DNA from: Roseicyclus mahoneyensis
Lineage (GTDB): Bacteria; Pseudomonadota; Alphaproteobacteria; Rhodobacterales; Rhodobacteraceae
NCBI RefSeq assembly: GCF_003148775.1
Contig: NZ_QGGW01000009.1
Span: 62,001 to 126,000 of the forward strand
Direction: 5' to 3'
Length of the DNA: 64,000 nucleotides
Part shown: positions 44,549 to 52,157 of the stretch, one piece after another
How the letters are laid out: each line of letters begins with the position of its first letter
Position numbering within the stretch: position 1 is the first letter of the stretch
The notes under the pieces: generated by a model
Seen by the model: only the letters and a program-made list of their open reading frames with translations
The model's database searches: none
What the model was told of the DNA's origin: nothing
Translations under genes and position numbers: made by a program

Positions 44549-45529
44549 TCACTCGATGCCAAGCGCCGCGCGGGTCGCTGCGATCATGTCGGCACCGATC
44601 ACGTCAACGAAGGTCGGGCTTTCGTAAAGCGGTGCTGCAGCAGCCTGAAACGCGGCGAAATCGACCTCATTGATGGCGATACGGTCACCCAGCTCGGCGA
44701 TCACGCGGGCATCGGTTTCCGTGCCCCAGTCAAAGGTCCAGGGCGCAAGCTCGGCCGCGACGGTCATGACGGTTTCCCGCAGGGCAGGGTCGAGCCCGTT
44801 CAAGTAGGGTTCACCGAAAACCAGAAAGGTCGGCAGGTAGACATGGTTGGACAGCGACATGTAATCCTGCACCTCGTAGAGGCGCGCGCTTTCCACGATC
44901 TCGGCCGGATTTTCCTGCCCGTCGATCACACCCTGATCAAGCGCGGAATAGACCTCGCCAAAGGACAGCGGTGTGGCGTTCGCGCCCAACGTGTTGAACA
45001 TCTCGACGCGCTGGCGGCTGGTGGGGGTGCGGATCTTGAGACCCACCAGATCGGCGGGCACCACGATGGGGCGCACGTCATTGGTGATCTGGCGGAACCC
45101 GTTGTCCCACATCGCGGCCAGCATCATGCCGGTGCCATCGAAACCCGCGGCCATCATCTCGCCCGCAGGGCTGGCCGCAAAGGTCTGGACCGCGGCGCGG
45201 TCCTCGAACAGGTAGGGAAGGTCGAAGATCGCAGTGCGCGCATTGATCTGCGCGATGGCCGAGGCCGAGAGCGAGGCGTGATGCGTACCAAGGCCAAGGC
45301 CCTGCAGCACGTCTTCCTCGGAGCCGAGCGTGTTCGACATGAAGATCTGCACGTCGATGGCGCCTTCGGTGGCTGCCTCGAGGCGGGATTCGTATTCGAG
45401 CAAGAAGACATGCGCGAACGACCCATCCGGCAGTGAGGAATTGATCTGAAGGACGGTTTGCGCCGAAGCGACGCCCGGCAGGGCGAGGCTCGCGGCCGCG
45501 ATGAAAAGCGAATTTCTCAGGAGCGTCAT
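44549..45529 (-). CDS. dctP: TRAP transporter substrate-binding protein (DctP)
   Basis: 326 residues. Signal peptide MTLLRNSLFIAAASLALPGVASA. Mature part is DctP-like: GSFAHVFLLEYESRLEAAT, LGSEEDVLQGLGLGTH, the ligand-carboxylate arginine segment GLKIRTPTSRQRVEMFN, and EVYSALDQGVIDGQENPAEI. Substrate probably a small organic acid. First gene of the operon, with an RpiR regulator upstream on the same strand. Confidence 0.9.
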   Translation of the reverse strand: MTLLRNSLFIAAASLALPGVASAQTVLQINSSLPDGSFAHVFLLEYESRLEAATEGAIDVQIFMSNTLGSEEDVLQGLGLGTHHASLSASAIAQINARTAIFDLPYLFEDRAAVQTFAASPAGEMMAAGFDGTGMMLAAMWDNGFRQITNDVRPIVVPADLVGLKIRTPTSRQRVEMFNTLGANATPLSFGEVYSALDQGVIDGQENPAEIVESARLYEVQDYMSLSNHVYLPTFLVFGEPYLNGLDPALRETVMTVAAELAPWTFDWGTETDARVIAELGDRIAINEVDFAAFQAAAAPLYESPTFVDVIGADMIAATRAALGIE

Positions 45530-45578
45530 GTCTCGATCCTTTCGAGGGGAGGCGGGGAAAAACAATGCCCACCCATGC

Positions 45579-45624
45579 AAAAATATTTTCCGTTGCCCGC
45601 CATGATAAAAATGCATTTTCATGG
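45579..45624. promoter_or_regulatory. AT-rich inverted-repeat region upstream of dctP, candidate RpiR site
   Basis: Contains AAAAATATTTTC (45579-45590) and, 10 bases on, CCATGA (45600-45605) and TCATGG (45619-45624) as perfect 6-bp arms around an AT-rich centre. GAAAATAT also occurs just upstream of the RpiR gene at 46561. AT-rich islands are rare in this GC-rich DNA. Confidence 0.35.
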
Positions 45625-45708
45625 CCAGCCGGCGCCAAGGATTCTCCGACGCTCAAGAAACGGGCAACAATCGGGGGGGTCTGACCAAGCAATCCGCTCT
45701 GGACCGGG

Positions 45709-46554
45709 TCAGATCTCGTCAAGCGAATCATGGATGGCTTCGATGGCGCTCAGCCTTTCGCGTCCAGCCGGACCCGATCTTTCGATCGCGGCGGCCGCCA
45801 GCAGACCGCAGATCGCCATGACGCCGACATGATCGAACAGGGCCCCCGCGCCGGTGGTGCTGCACGGCAGGGTCCACCTGACTGGCCCCGCACCAAGCTC
45901 GGTCAGGTCGCCGATCAGGGCCACATCCGCGCCGCAGCCCGTCACATGCCGCAGCACCTGATCGAGCTGGCGTGGCGGCCTGCGCAGGGCGAACACGATC
46001 ACGCAATCGCCCGGACCGATCCCGGCAAGGCTTTCAGCCAGTGTCTCCCCGTCGCGCGGCAGGGTCGCCACGTCGGACCGGACCTGCATCACCTGCCATG
46101 CAAGGTAGCGGGCAAAGCCCTGACCGGCCCGAAAGCCGACCACCCACAACCGGCGCGCCGCGACCATGGCCGTCACGAGGCCCGCGATCTCGGCCTCGTC
46201 CAGCGCCGCAAGGCTTTGCTCAAGGTTGCCGTGGCACTGTGCGAGGTGACGGGCCACCAGCCCTTGCGAGGGGGTTCCATCCCCCCCGACCCGGAACAGC
46301 GCAGTTCCCGCCACCTGTTCGGCCCGCACGGCTTGCCGCGCCTCTTCAAAGGACGCGTAGCCGATCTTGCGGACAAAACGGGTCACCGTGGCGTTGGACA
46401 CGCCAGCAAGCTTGGCGATTTCCGTGGCGGTATATCCTGCCAACTGGCCGGGGAAATGCACGATGGCATCGGCAAGGCGCTTTTCGCTGGGATGAAATTC
46501 CGGCGTCGCCTTGCGGATGCGGGTCAGAAACGAGGTCTTTGGCGCTGGCGACAT
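45709..46554 (-). CDS. MurR/RpiR-family transcriptional regulator
   Basis: 281 residues. N-terminal RpiR helix-turn-helix (RLADAIVHFPGQLAGYTATEIAKLAGVSNATVTRFVRKIGY, read in parts) and C-terminal SIS domain (LWVVGFRAGQGFARYLAWQ, then FALRRPPRQLDQVL, where the usual S-x-S-G-x-T nucleotide/sugar-phosphate loop is altered). RpiR proteins sense phosphosugars or organic acids. Same strand and upstream of the TRAP operon, which it probably controls. Confidence 0.85.
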   Translation of the reverse strand: MSPAPKTSFLTRIRKATPEFHPSEKRLADAIVHFPGQLAGYTATEIAKLAGVSNATVTRFVRKIGYASFEEARQAVRAEQVAGTALFRVGGDGTPSQGLVARHLAQCHGNLEQSLAALDEAEIAGLVTAMVAARRLWVVGFRAGQGFARYLAWQVMQVRSDVATLPRDGETLAESLAGIGPGDCVIVFALRRPPRQLDQVLRHVTGCGADVALIGDLTELGAGPVRWTLPCSTTGAGALFDHVGVMAICGLLAAAAIERSGPAGRERLSAIEAIHDSLDEI

Positions 46555-46802
46555 GGCGATGAAAATATCCTTTCGCGGCGCGAACCCGCAAGCTCTTATG
46601 CGCGTCGCGATCGGGCAGAATCGTCCCGCCGGGCCCTCCGATCATGGTCGGGCTGCCCGCTGCAGGCAGCGCTCTGTCCCCGCAGCGCTCAATTTCCAAG
46701 CACCCGATCGCGTGCAAGCCCACAAAGCCGACGATTTCCAACATCGGCCCGGCCGACATCCAAACGCTTTTGACCCATCCCCAAGCGCCATGCAGCCTGT
46801 TG
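46555..46802. other. Intergenic region between RpiR gene and guanidine riboswitch
   Basis: No convincing gene. Together with the riboswitch and leader the gap to the next gene is 441 bases. A TTGACC hexamer at 46770-46775 could be a -35 element for the guanidine operon, but no good -10 follows. Confidence 0.4.
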
Positions 46803-46920
46803 GTGCGCAGAGCATTTAGGGTTCCGCCCGGGTTCGGGGTCTGGTCCGAGAAATGCGGCCGCGTCGGCAAATTCCGGCACGGTACACGGCGGGCCAAAAT
46901 CCCGGGAGAGCACTGCGCAT
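46803..46920 (+). promoter_or_regulatory. Guanidine-I (ykkC-yxkD) riboswitch aptamer
   Basis: The conserved aptamer blocks occur in order: TTTAGGGTTCCG (46815-46826), CTGGTCCGAGA (46841-46851), ACACGGCGGGCCAAAATCC (46884-46902) and CCGGGAGAGCA (46902-46912). The flanks TGCGCAG (46804-46810) and CTGCGCA (46913-46919) form a perfect P1 stem. Guanidine-I riboswitches turn genes on when guanidinium binds. The sequence lies 76 bases upstream of the first gene of the transporter/hydrolase operon. The expression platform is uncertain; TCCT-GTCGG-AGGA near the ribosome binding site (46977-46988) could sequester it. Confidence 0.92.
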
Positions 46921-46995
46921 CTTGTTCGGCCGCTCCCCTCGAACGTCGCTGTCTTCGGTCGGACGTCTGCCATCATCCTGTCGGAGGACCCGAAG

Positions 46996-48060
46996 TTGAC
47001 GAAAACAACCCTCGCCGCGACCACCGCCCTTGCCCTGACCCTGTCCACAGGCCTTGCCACTGCGCAGGAGCGCACGGAGTTTTCCGTCGCATGGTCGATC
47101 TATGTCGGCTGGATGCCCTGGGGCTATCTGGACGAAAGCGGCATCATGGATGCTTGGGCGGAACGCTACGGCATCACCGTCGATATCGTGCAGATCAACG
47201 ATTATGTGGAATCGATCAACCTTTACACAGCGGGCGAATTCGACGGGGTGTCGGCCACCAACATGGACACGCTGTCGATCCCGGCAGGATCGGGCGTGGA
47301 CACCACGGCACTCATCGTCGGCGATTTCTCCAACGGCAACGACGCGGTGATCCTCAAGGGCGAGGGGACACTGGAAAGCCTTGCGGGCATGCCCGTCAAC
47401 CTCGTGGAACTGTCGGTATCTCACTACCTGCTCGCCCGTGCGCTCGACAGCGTGGGACTTGAGGAACGCGACCTTGCGGGTGTCATCAACACCTCCGACG
47501 CCGACATGATCGCGGCCTTCGCCACCGATGACGTGCAGGCGGTCGTCACCTGGAACCCGCTGGTCTCCACCATCGCCGAGGACCCTGCCGCCAATATCCT
47601 TTTCACCTCCGCCGACATCCCCGGCGAGATCATCGACATGATGGTGGTCAACACGGAAACGCTCGCCGCCAACCCCGATTTCGGGCGCGCCTTGGTGGGG
47701 GCGTGGTATGAGTTGATGACGATCATGTCGTCGGACACGCCCGAAGGCGTCGCGGCGCGCACCGCCATGGCCGAGGCCTCGGGCACGGACCTTGCGGGCT
47801 ATGACGCGCAACTGGCCTCCACCCAGATGTTCTGGAACCCCGCCGATGCGGTCGCCTTCGTGCAAAGTCCGGCGCTGCCGGAGACCATGGTGAGCGTGGC
47901 CGAGTTCCTGTTCGAGCGTGGCATTCTTGGCGAAGGGGCACCGAGCGCCGATTTCGTCGGTGTCGAATACCCCGGCGATGTGGTCACGGGTGATCCCGCC
48001 AATATCCGCCTGCGCTTCGATCCCAGCTTCATGCAGATGGCGGCCGACGGGGCGCTGTAA
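46996..48060 (+). CDS. Guanidine ABC transporter substrate-binding protein (urea-carboxylase-region type)
   Basis: 354 residues starting at a TTG with GGAGG nine bases upstream. Signal peptide MTKTTLAATTALALTLSTG ending LATA-QE. The mature part (FSVAWSIYVGWMPWGYLDESG, ATNMDTLSIPAGSGVDTTALI) has the features of the NMT1-like receptors first noted beside urea carboxylase/guanidine genes. Following a guanidine-I riboswitch, it is best read as a guanidinium-binding protein; the aromatic-rich WSIYVGWMPW segment may give a cation-binding cage (inference). Confidence 0.87.
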   Translation: MTKTTLAATTALALTLSTGLATAQERTEFSVAWSIYVGWMPWGYLDESGIMDAWAERYGITVDIVQINDYVESINLYTAGEFDGVSATNMDTLSIPAGSGVDTTALIVGDFSNGNDAVILKGEGTLESLAGMPVNLVELSVSHYLLARALDSVGLEERDLAGVINTSDADMIAAFATDDVQAVVTWNPLVSTIAEDPAANILFTSADIPGEIIDMMVVNTETLAANPDFGRALVGAWYELMTIMSSDTPEGVAARTAMAEASGTDLAGYDAQLASTQMFWNPADAVAFVQSPALPETMVSVAEFLFERGILGEGAPSADFVGVEYPGDVVTGDPANIRLRFDPSFMQMAADGAL

Positions 48061-48084
48061 CGGCAAGCGGACGGGGTCCGGGTC

Positions 48085-48897
48085 ATGCGGCTGATCAACC
48101 GATATCCCGGCCCCGTGGGCCGCGTGGCACTGGCCGCCCTGCCCTTCGTGCTGGTGGGACTTGTCTATGCGCAAGCCTCGGCCGCGCGGCTGGCCGAGAA
48201 CCCGCAGGACCGCATCCTGCCCTCCTTCGCCACCTTGGGCGGAACCGCGTGGCGGCTCTTGACCGAGGAAGACCGGCGGTCGGGCGAGATCCTGTTCTGG
48301 GGCGATACCCTGTCCAGCCTGTCGCTTCTGGCGGCGGGCGTTGGCATCGCCGCGCTTTTGGGGCTGGTGCTGGGGGTAGCCATAGGGCTGATCCCGCTGA
48401 TCCGGTCCAGCCTGCAGGGTTTCGTCGCCGTCGTCTCGATGATCCCGCCGCTGGCGGTGCTGCCGATCCTCTTTATCACGCTGGGCGTGGGCGATACCGC
48501 CAAAATTGCGCTGATCGCCATCGGCATAACGCCGTTCCTGATCCGCGACCTCACGGCGCGCACGCTGGAATTGCCGCAAGAACAAGTGGTAAAGGCGCAG
48601 ACGCTGGGCGCTTCGACGCTGGGCATAGCCCTCTCGGTCGCGCTGCCGCAGATCCTGCCGCGCCTGATCTCGGCGATACGCCTGTCGCTTGGCCCCGCAT
48701 GGCTGTTCCTGATCGCCGCCGAAGCGGTCGCTTCAGACAGCGGGCTTGGCTACCGCGTGTTCCTTGTCCGCCGCTTTCTGGCGATGGACGTGATCCTGAC
48801 CTATGTGGCGTGGATCACGCTGCTGGCCTTCCTGATTGACTGGGGGCTGGCGCGCCTGTCGCGCTGGCTGTTCCCGTGGGCGGAGGCGCGGGGATGA
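48085..48897 (+). CDS. Guanidine ABC transporter permease
   Basis: 270 residues, BPD_transp_1 permease with six membrane segments. EAA loop near EQVVKAQTLGASTLG; family is that of nitrate/taurine/urea-carboxylase-linked permeases. Starts 24 bases after the binding-protein gene; stop overlaps the ATPase start (ATGA). Confidence 0.87.
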   Translation: MRLINRYPGPVGRVALAALPFVLVGLVYAQASAARLAENPQDRILPSFATLGGTAWRLLTEEDRRSGEILFWGDTLSSLSLLAAGVGIAALLGLVLGVAIGLIPLIRSSLQGFVAVVSMIPPLAVLPILFITLGVGDTAKIALIAIGITPFLIRDLTARTLELPQEQVVKAQTLGASTLGIALSVALPQILPRLISAIRLSLGPAWLFLIAAEAVASDSGLGYRVFLVRRFLAMDVILTYVAWITLLAFLIDWGLARLSRWLFPWAEARG

Positions 48898-49676
48898 CGC
48901 TGGTTCAGGTCGACGGCATCTTTCAAAGCTACGGCCCGCGCCCAATCTTGGAGCGGGTGTCGCTGTCGGTGGGTGAAGGCGAATTCATCTCGATCGTGGG
49001 CGCGTCCGGCTGCGGGAAATCCACCTTCCTGCGGCTGCTCTTGGATCAGGAACGCCCCACGCGCGGCCAGATCACGGTCGACGGCCAGCCGTTGAAGGGA
49101 GAGCCAGACCGCACGCGCGGCATCGTGTTCCAGCGTTATTCAGTGTTCCCCCACCTGACCGTCCGCGACAATATCGTGGCCGCCGAAGGCTTGTCGCGCC
49201 CGCTGGGCCGCTTGTTCGGCCCCGCCCGCCGCGCCGCGCGCGCCCGCGCCGATGCCACGCTCGACCGGATCGGGCTGGCGCATGTGGCCCACCAATATCC
49301 CGCCGCGCTGTCAGGCGGCATGCAACAGCGCCTTGCCATCGCACAGGCGCTGGCGGCCAAGCCCCGTATCTTGCTGCTCGATGAACCCTTCGGCGCGCTC
49401 GACCCCGGCACGCGCGAGCAGATGCACGCTTTTCTGACCGATCTGCGCCAGGAAACCCCCATGACCGTCTTCATGGTCACCCACGACCTGCGCGAGGCGT
49501 TCAAGCTGGGCGACCGGGTCATCGTCTTCGACAAGACCCGCTGGGACCCCCATGACCCCGCCGCCTATGGCGCGACGATCACCTATGATTTTGACGCCCG
49601 CAACGGCGGCATCCCCTATCAACTGAAAGAGGACCAAGATGGATCATCTCACCCCGCGGCGCAGCCGGCCGCATAG
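48894..49676 (+). CDS. Guanidine ABC transporter ATP-binding protein
   Basis: 260 residues. Walker A GASGCGKST, Q-loop IVFQRYSVFPH, signature LSGGMQQRL, Walker B ILLLDEPFGALD, H-loop VTHDL. The C terminus after residue 205 carries an extra stretch (TRWDPHDPAAYGATITYDFD) typical of this urea-carboxylase-linked ATPase group. The last 38 bases overlap the hydrolase gene, which starts at its own ribosome binding site. Confidence 0.88.
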   Translation: MTLVQVDGIFQSYGPRPILERVSLSVGEGEFISIVGASGCGKSTFLRLLLDQERPTRGQITVDGQPLKGEPDRTRGIVFQRYSVFPHLTVRDNIVAAEGLSRPLGRLFGPARRAARARADATLDRIGLAHVAHQYPAALSGGMQQRLAIAQALAAKPRILLLDEPFGALDPGTREQMHAFLTDLRQETPMTVFMVTHDLREAFKLGDRVIVFDKTRWDPHDPAAYGATITYDFDARNGGIPYQLKEDQDGSSHPAAQPAA

Positions 49677-50883
49677 CCCGCGCCTTGCGCCGCGCGACGA
49701 CCGGCGCGCGCATCACCCCGACCTGACGAAGCTGCGCGGCTGGCGCGCGATGCAGGCTGAGGCCGACATTCCCGGTGACCGCTGGGACGAAGAACGCCGC
49801 TGGGCGCTGCGCATGGGGCTGACCGGCGCCGACAGCATCGAGGACAAGTCGATCCCCACCTTCGCGCGCGGCGAGCTGCCCCATTACGCGGGCATCAACA
49901 CCTTCCTCAAGGCGCCCTACGCCGAGGATGTGACCGAGGTGAAGCATTACGACGCCACCGTCCTTGGCATCCCCTTTGACGGCGGCACCACCTACCGCCC
50001 TGGAACGCGCTTTGGCCCGCAAGGCTTGCGCAAGATCAGCGCGCTTTACACGCCCTACAACTATGAGCTGGCCGTCGACCTGCGCGAACAGATGACGCTC
50101 TGCGATGCGGGCGATGTGTTCACCATCCCCGCGAACCTCGAAAAGAGCTTCGACCAGATCAGCCGTGCAGTCAGCCACGTGTTCAGCTCCGGCAGCTTCC
50201 CGATCATGATCGGGGGCGATCATTCGATCGGGTTCCCTTGCGTGCGCGGCATCGCGGAATGCACCTCCAAGAAAATCGGGATCGTGCATTTCGACCGCCA
50301 CGCCGACATTCAGGAAAAAGACCTCGACGAGCGGATGCACACGACGCCGTGGTTCCACTCTACCCTCCTGCCCAATGTGCCGGCCAAGAACCTCGTGCAG
50401 GTGGGCATCGGCGGCTGGCAGGTCCCGCGCGAGGCGGTGAAGGTCGCGCGCGAGCGGGAAACCAACATCATCACCATGTCCGACATGGAGAAGATGGGCA
50501 TCGACAAGACCGCCGAGATGGCGCTGGAAATGGCATGGGATGGCGTCGACATGGTCTACATGTCCTTTGACATCGACAGCATCGATTGCGGCTTTGTCCC
50601 CGGCACCGGCTGGCCCGAACCCGGCGGCTTCCTGCCGCGCGAGGCGTTGGCGCTGGCGTCCAAAGTGGCCGCCGAAGGGCTCTGCGGCATGGAACTGGTC
50701 GAGGTCAGCCCGCCCTATGACACCTCCGACATCACGGCGCTGATGGGCACGCGGGTGATCGTGGATGTGCTGGGCTCGATGGTGGCGGCAGGCAAGATGG
50801 GCGCGCACAAGCGCCATATCGACAAGCCCGTGACCATCCCGCATGGCGAGTTCACCGGGCGGAGGTGGTCCAATGCCCCATGA
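49639..50883 (+). CDS. gdmH: Arginase/agmatinase-family enzyme, probable nickel-dependent guanidine hydrolase (GdmH-like)
   Basis: 414 residues; a long N-terminal part (about 100 residues before the ureohydrolase core) exceeds the 300-320 of agmatinases. Metal ligands of the ureohydrolase site are visible: His195 (GGDH), Asp219, His221 and Asp223 (HFDRHAD), Asp311 and Asp313 (SFDID). Differences from agmatinases: FDRHAD in place of FDAHxD, and PGTGWPEPGG in place of PGTGTPEPGG, i.e. changes beside the metal and substrate. With the guanidine riboswitch and importer upstream, hydrolysis of guanidinium to urea and ammonium is the best reading; GdmH enzymes use nickel. Start at ATG 49639 has AGAGGA. 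Cytoplasmic. Confidence 0.85.
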   Translation: MDHLTPRRSRPHSPRLAPRDDRRAHHPDLTKLRGWRAMQAEADIPGDRWDEERRWALRMGLTGADSIEDKSIPTFARGELPHYAGINTFLKAPYAEDVTEVKHYDATVLGIPFDGGTTYRPGTRFGPQGLRKISALYTPYNYELAVDLREQMTLCDAGDVFTIPANLEKSFDQISRAVSHVFSSGSFPIMIGGDHSIGFPCVRGIAECTSKKIGIVHFDRHADIQEKDLDERMHTTPWFHSTLLPNVPAKNLVQVGIGGWQVPREAVKVARERETNIITMSDMEKMGIDKTAEMALEMAWDGVDMVYMSFDIDSIDCGFVPGTGWPEPGGFLPREALALASKVAAEGLCGMELVEVSPPYDTSDITALMGTRVIVDVLGSMVAAGKMGAHKRHIDKPVTIPHGEFTGRRWSNAP

Positions 50884-51316
50884 TCACCACCACCACGGGC
50901 ACGGGCACCACCATCACCCGCATGATCACAACCATGCACACGGTCCCGCCGATCACCTCCATTCGCACCTGACGCCCGAGGATAGCGCCGCCGATCTGCA
51001 GATCCTGACCGCGCAATTCATCGACGGTTTCGTGACCGCCGCCGACAAGGCCGCCTATCTGCAGCTCGCGGGCGTTCCGCTGGAACGGCCGGGCAAGGCC
51101 GGGGCCAGCACGCTGAAACTGGTGGATGTGGAGTTGAAAACCGAATGGCAGGTCGGCACTGCTTCGCCGTCCTTTGGCACGCGGGAACTCAGCTACCTGC
51201 CCTTTCCGGGGTCGATGATCCGGGAACGCACCAACATGGCATTGGTCTACGTCTCGATGGACGAAAAGGACAGGCTCGACATCCGCGATTTTCTGGCGAC
51301 GCGCGACCTGCCCTGA
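50873..51316 (+). CDS. Histidine-rich protein, candidate nickel donor for the guanidine hydrolase
   Basis: 147 residues. Residues 3-32 hold 17 histidines (MPHDHHHHGHGHHHHPHD followed by HNHAHGPADHLHSH), like the His tails of HypB, UreE and CooJ that store nickel. The remaining 110 residues (DLQILTAQFIDGFVTAADKAAYLQLAG, STLKLVDVELKTEWQVGT) are not from a family I recognise. No signal peptide. Overlaps the hydrolase gene by 11 bases with GGAGG upstream. In Synechocystis, GdmH needs HypA/HypB-like partners for nickel; no such gene is here, so this protein may do that job. Metal, and role, are inferred. Confidence 0.7.
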   Translation: MPHDHHHHGHGHHHHPHDHNHAHGPADHLHSHLTPEDSAADLQILTAQFIDGFVTAADKAAYLQLAGVPLERPGKAGASTLKLVDVELKTEWQVGTASPSFGTRELSYLPFPGSMIRERTNMALVYVSMDEKDRLDIRDFLATRDLP

Positions 51317-51335
51317 TGACCCGGTCGGTTTGCCC

Positions 51336-52145
51336 CTAGCGCTGCGGCTGGGGCAGACCCTCGGGATACTGGCGCGTCACGATGGCCAGCAGATCGTCCC
51401 AGACACCGGGTGCCGCCCCCAGCGTCAGGCCAAGCGTGGCATCGGCCGGATAGGCGAATGTGACCCCGCCAGCCTCGCGGATCATCAACAGGCCCGCCAG
51501 ACTGTCCCACGGGTTCATCGCCGGCTCCACATAGGCGGCAAGCCTGCCCGCCGCGACATTGGCCAGCATGTTGGCACCCGATCCGTTGCGGTAGAACATT
51601 CCGCCCGCCTGCATCAACCCTTGGATGATGCCCACGATCGGTTCGGGTTCGGACCGGTTCGAGGCACCTACTGCCACAAGGCCCTGCGTGATCGCCCGCG
51701 TCGGATCAAGCGTCAGGCGTTTGCCGTCAAGGGTAACCCCCCGCCCCGCGCGCGCCGCGAAATGTTCGCCCGCCATCGGCACGTCGATCACGCCCAGATG
51801 GGTTTCCGTCCCTTCGATCAGCGCGATCACCACGCACCAATGCGGCAGGCCCATGAGGAAGGGCACGGTGCCGTCGATGGGGTCGATGACCCATGTCAGG
51901 CCGGACCGCCCGGCCATGGCGCCACCTTCCTCGCCCAGAATTGCGTCATCGGGAAAGGCCGCTGCGATCTCGGCCCGGATCATGTCCTCGACCGCGCGAT
52001 CTGCGATCGACACGAGATCGAGCGCGCCGGTCTTGGTCTCGATCTCAAGACTGTCGCGGCGGCGATAATAGTCGAGCGCAATATGCCCGGCCCTTTGCGC
52101 AAGGTCAGAGGCAAGGGCCGCACGAGCGGCGATAGGGTCGGTCAT
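51336..52145 (-). CDS. Inositol-monophosphatase-family phosphatase
   Basis: 269 residues, FIG/IMPase fold. Metal motifs: GEEGG near residue 73, IDPIDGT (D-x-x-D-G-T) near residue 88, and NPWDSLAG near residue 215. GSGANMLANVAAGRLAAYVE is typical. Hydrolyses a small phosphate monoester. It sits directly downstream of an ABC importer ATPase (12 bases) in the same direction, suggesting it dephosphorylates an imported organophosphate or intermediate. The TV in DGTVPF replaces the TN of canonical IMPases. Confidence 0.85.
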   Translation of the reverse strand: MTDPIAARAALASDLAQRAGHIALDYYRRRDSLEIETKTGALDLVSIADRAVEDMIRAEIAAAFPDDAILGEEGGAMAGRSGLTWVIDPIDGTVPFLMGLPHWCVVIALIEGTETHLGVIDVPMAGEHFAARAGRGVTLDGKRLTLDPTRAITQGLVAVGASNRSEPEPIVGIIQGLMQAGGMFYRNGSGANMLANVAAGRLAAYVEPAMNPWDSLAGLLMIREAGGVTFAYPADATLGLTLGAAPGVWDDLLAIVTRQYPEGLPQPQR

Positions 52146-52157
52146 GGAAAGGGTCTT

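Noticed and set aside
46816-48585. A 589-residue minus-strand frame opposite the guanidine binding-protein and permease genes
   Set aside because: Runs through the riboswitch and has a biased, repetitive composition; no ribosome binding site or domain.
49639-50883. Plain agmatinase (SpeB) assignment
   Set aside because: The riboswitch, importer, N-terminal extension and altered active-site motifs all favour a guanidine hydrolase; no polyamine gene is nearby.
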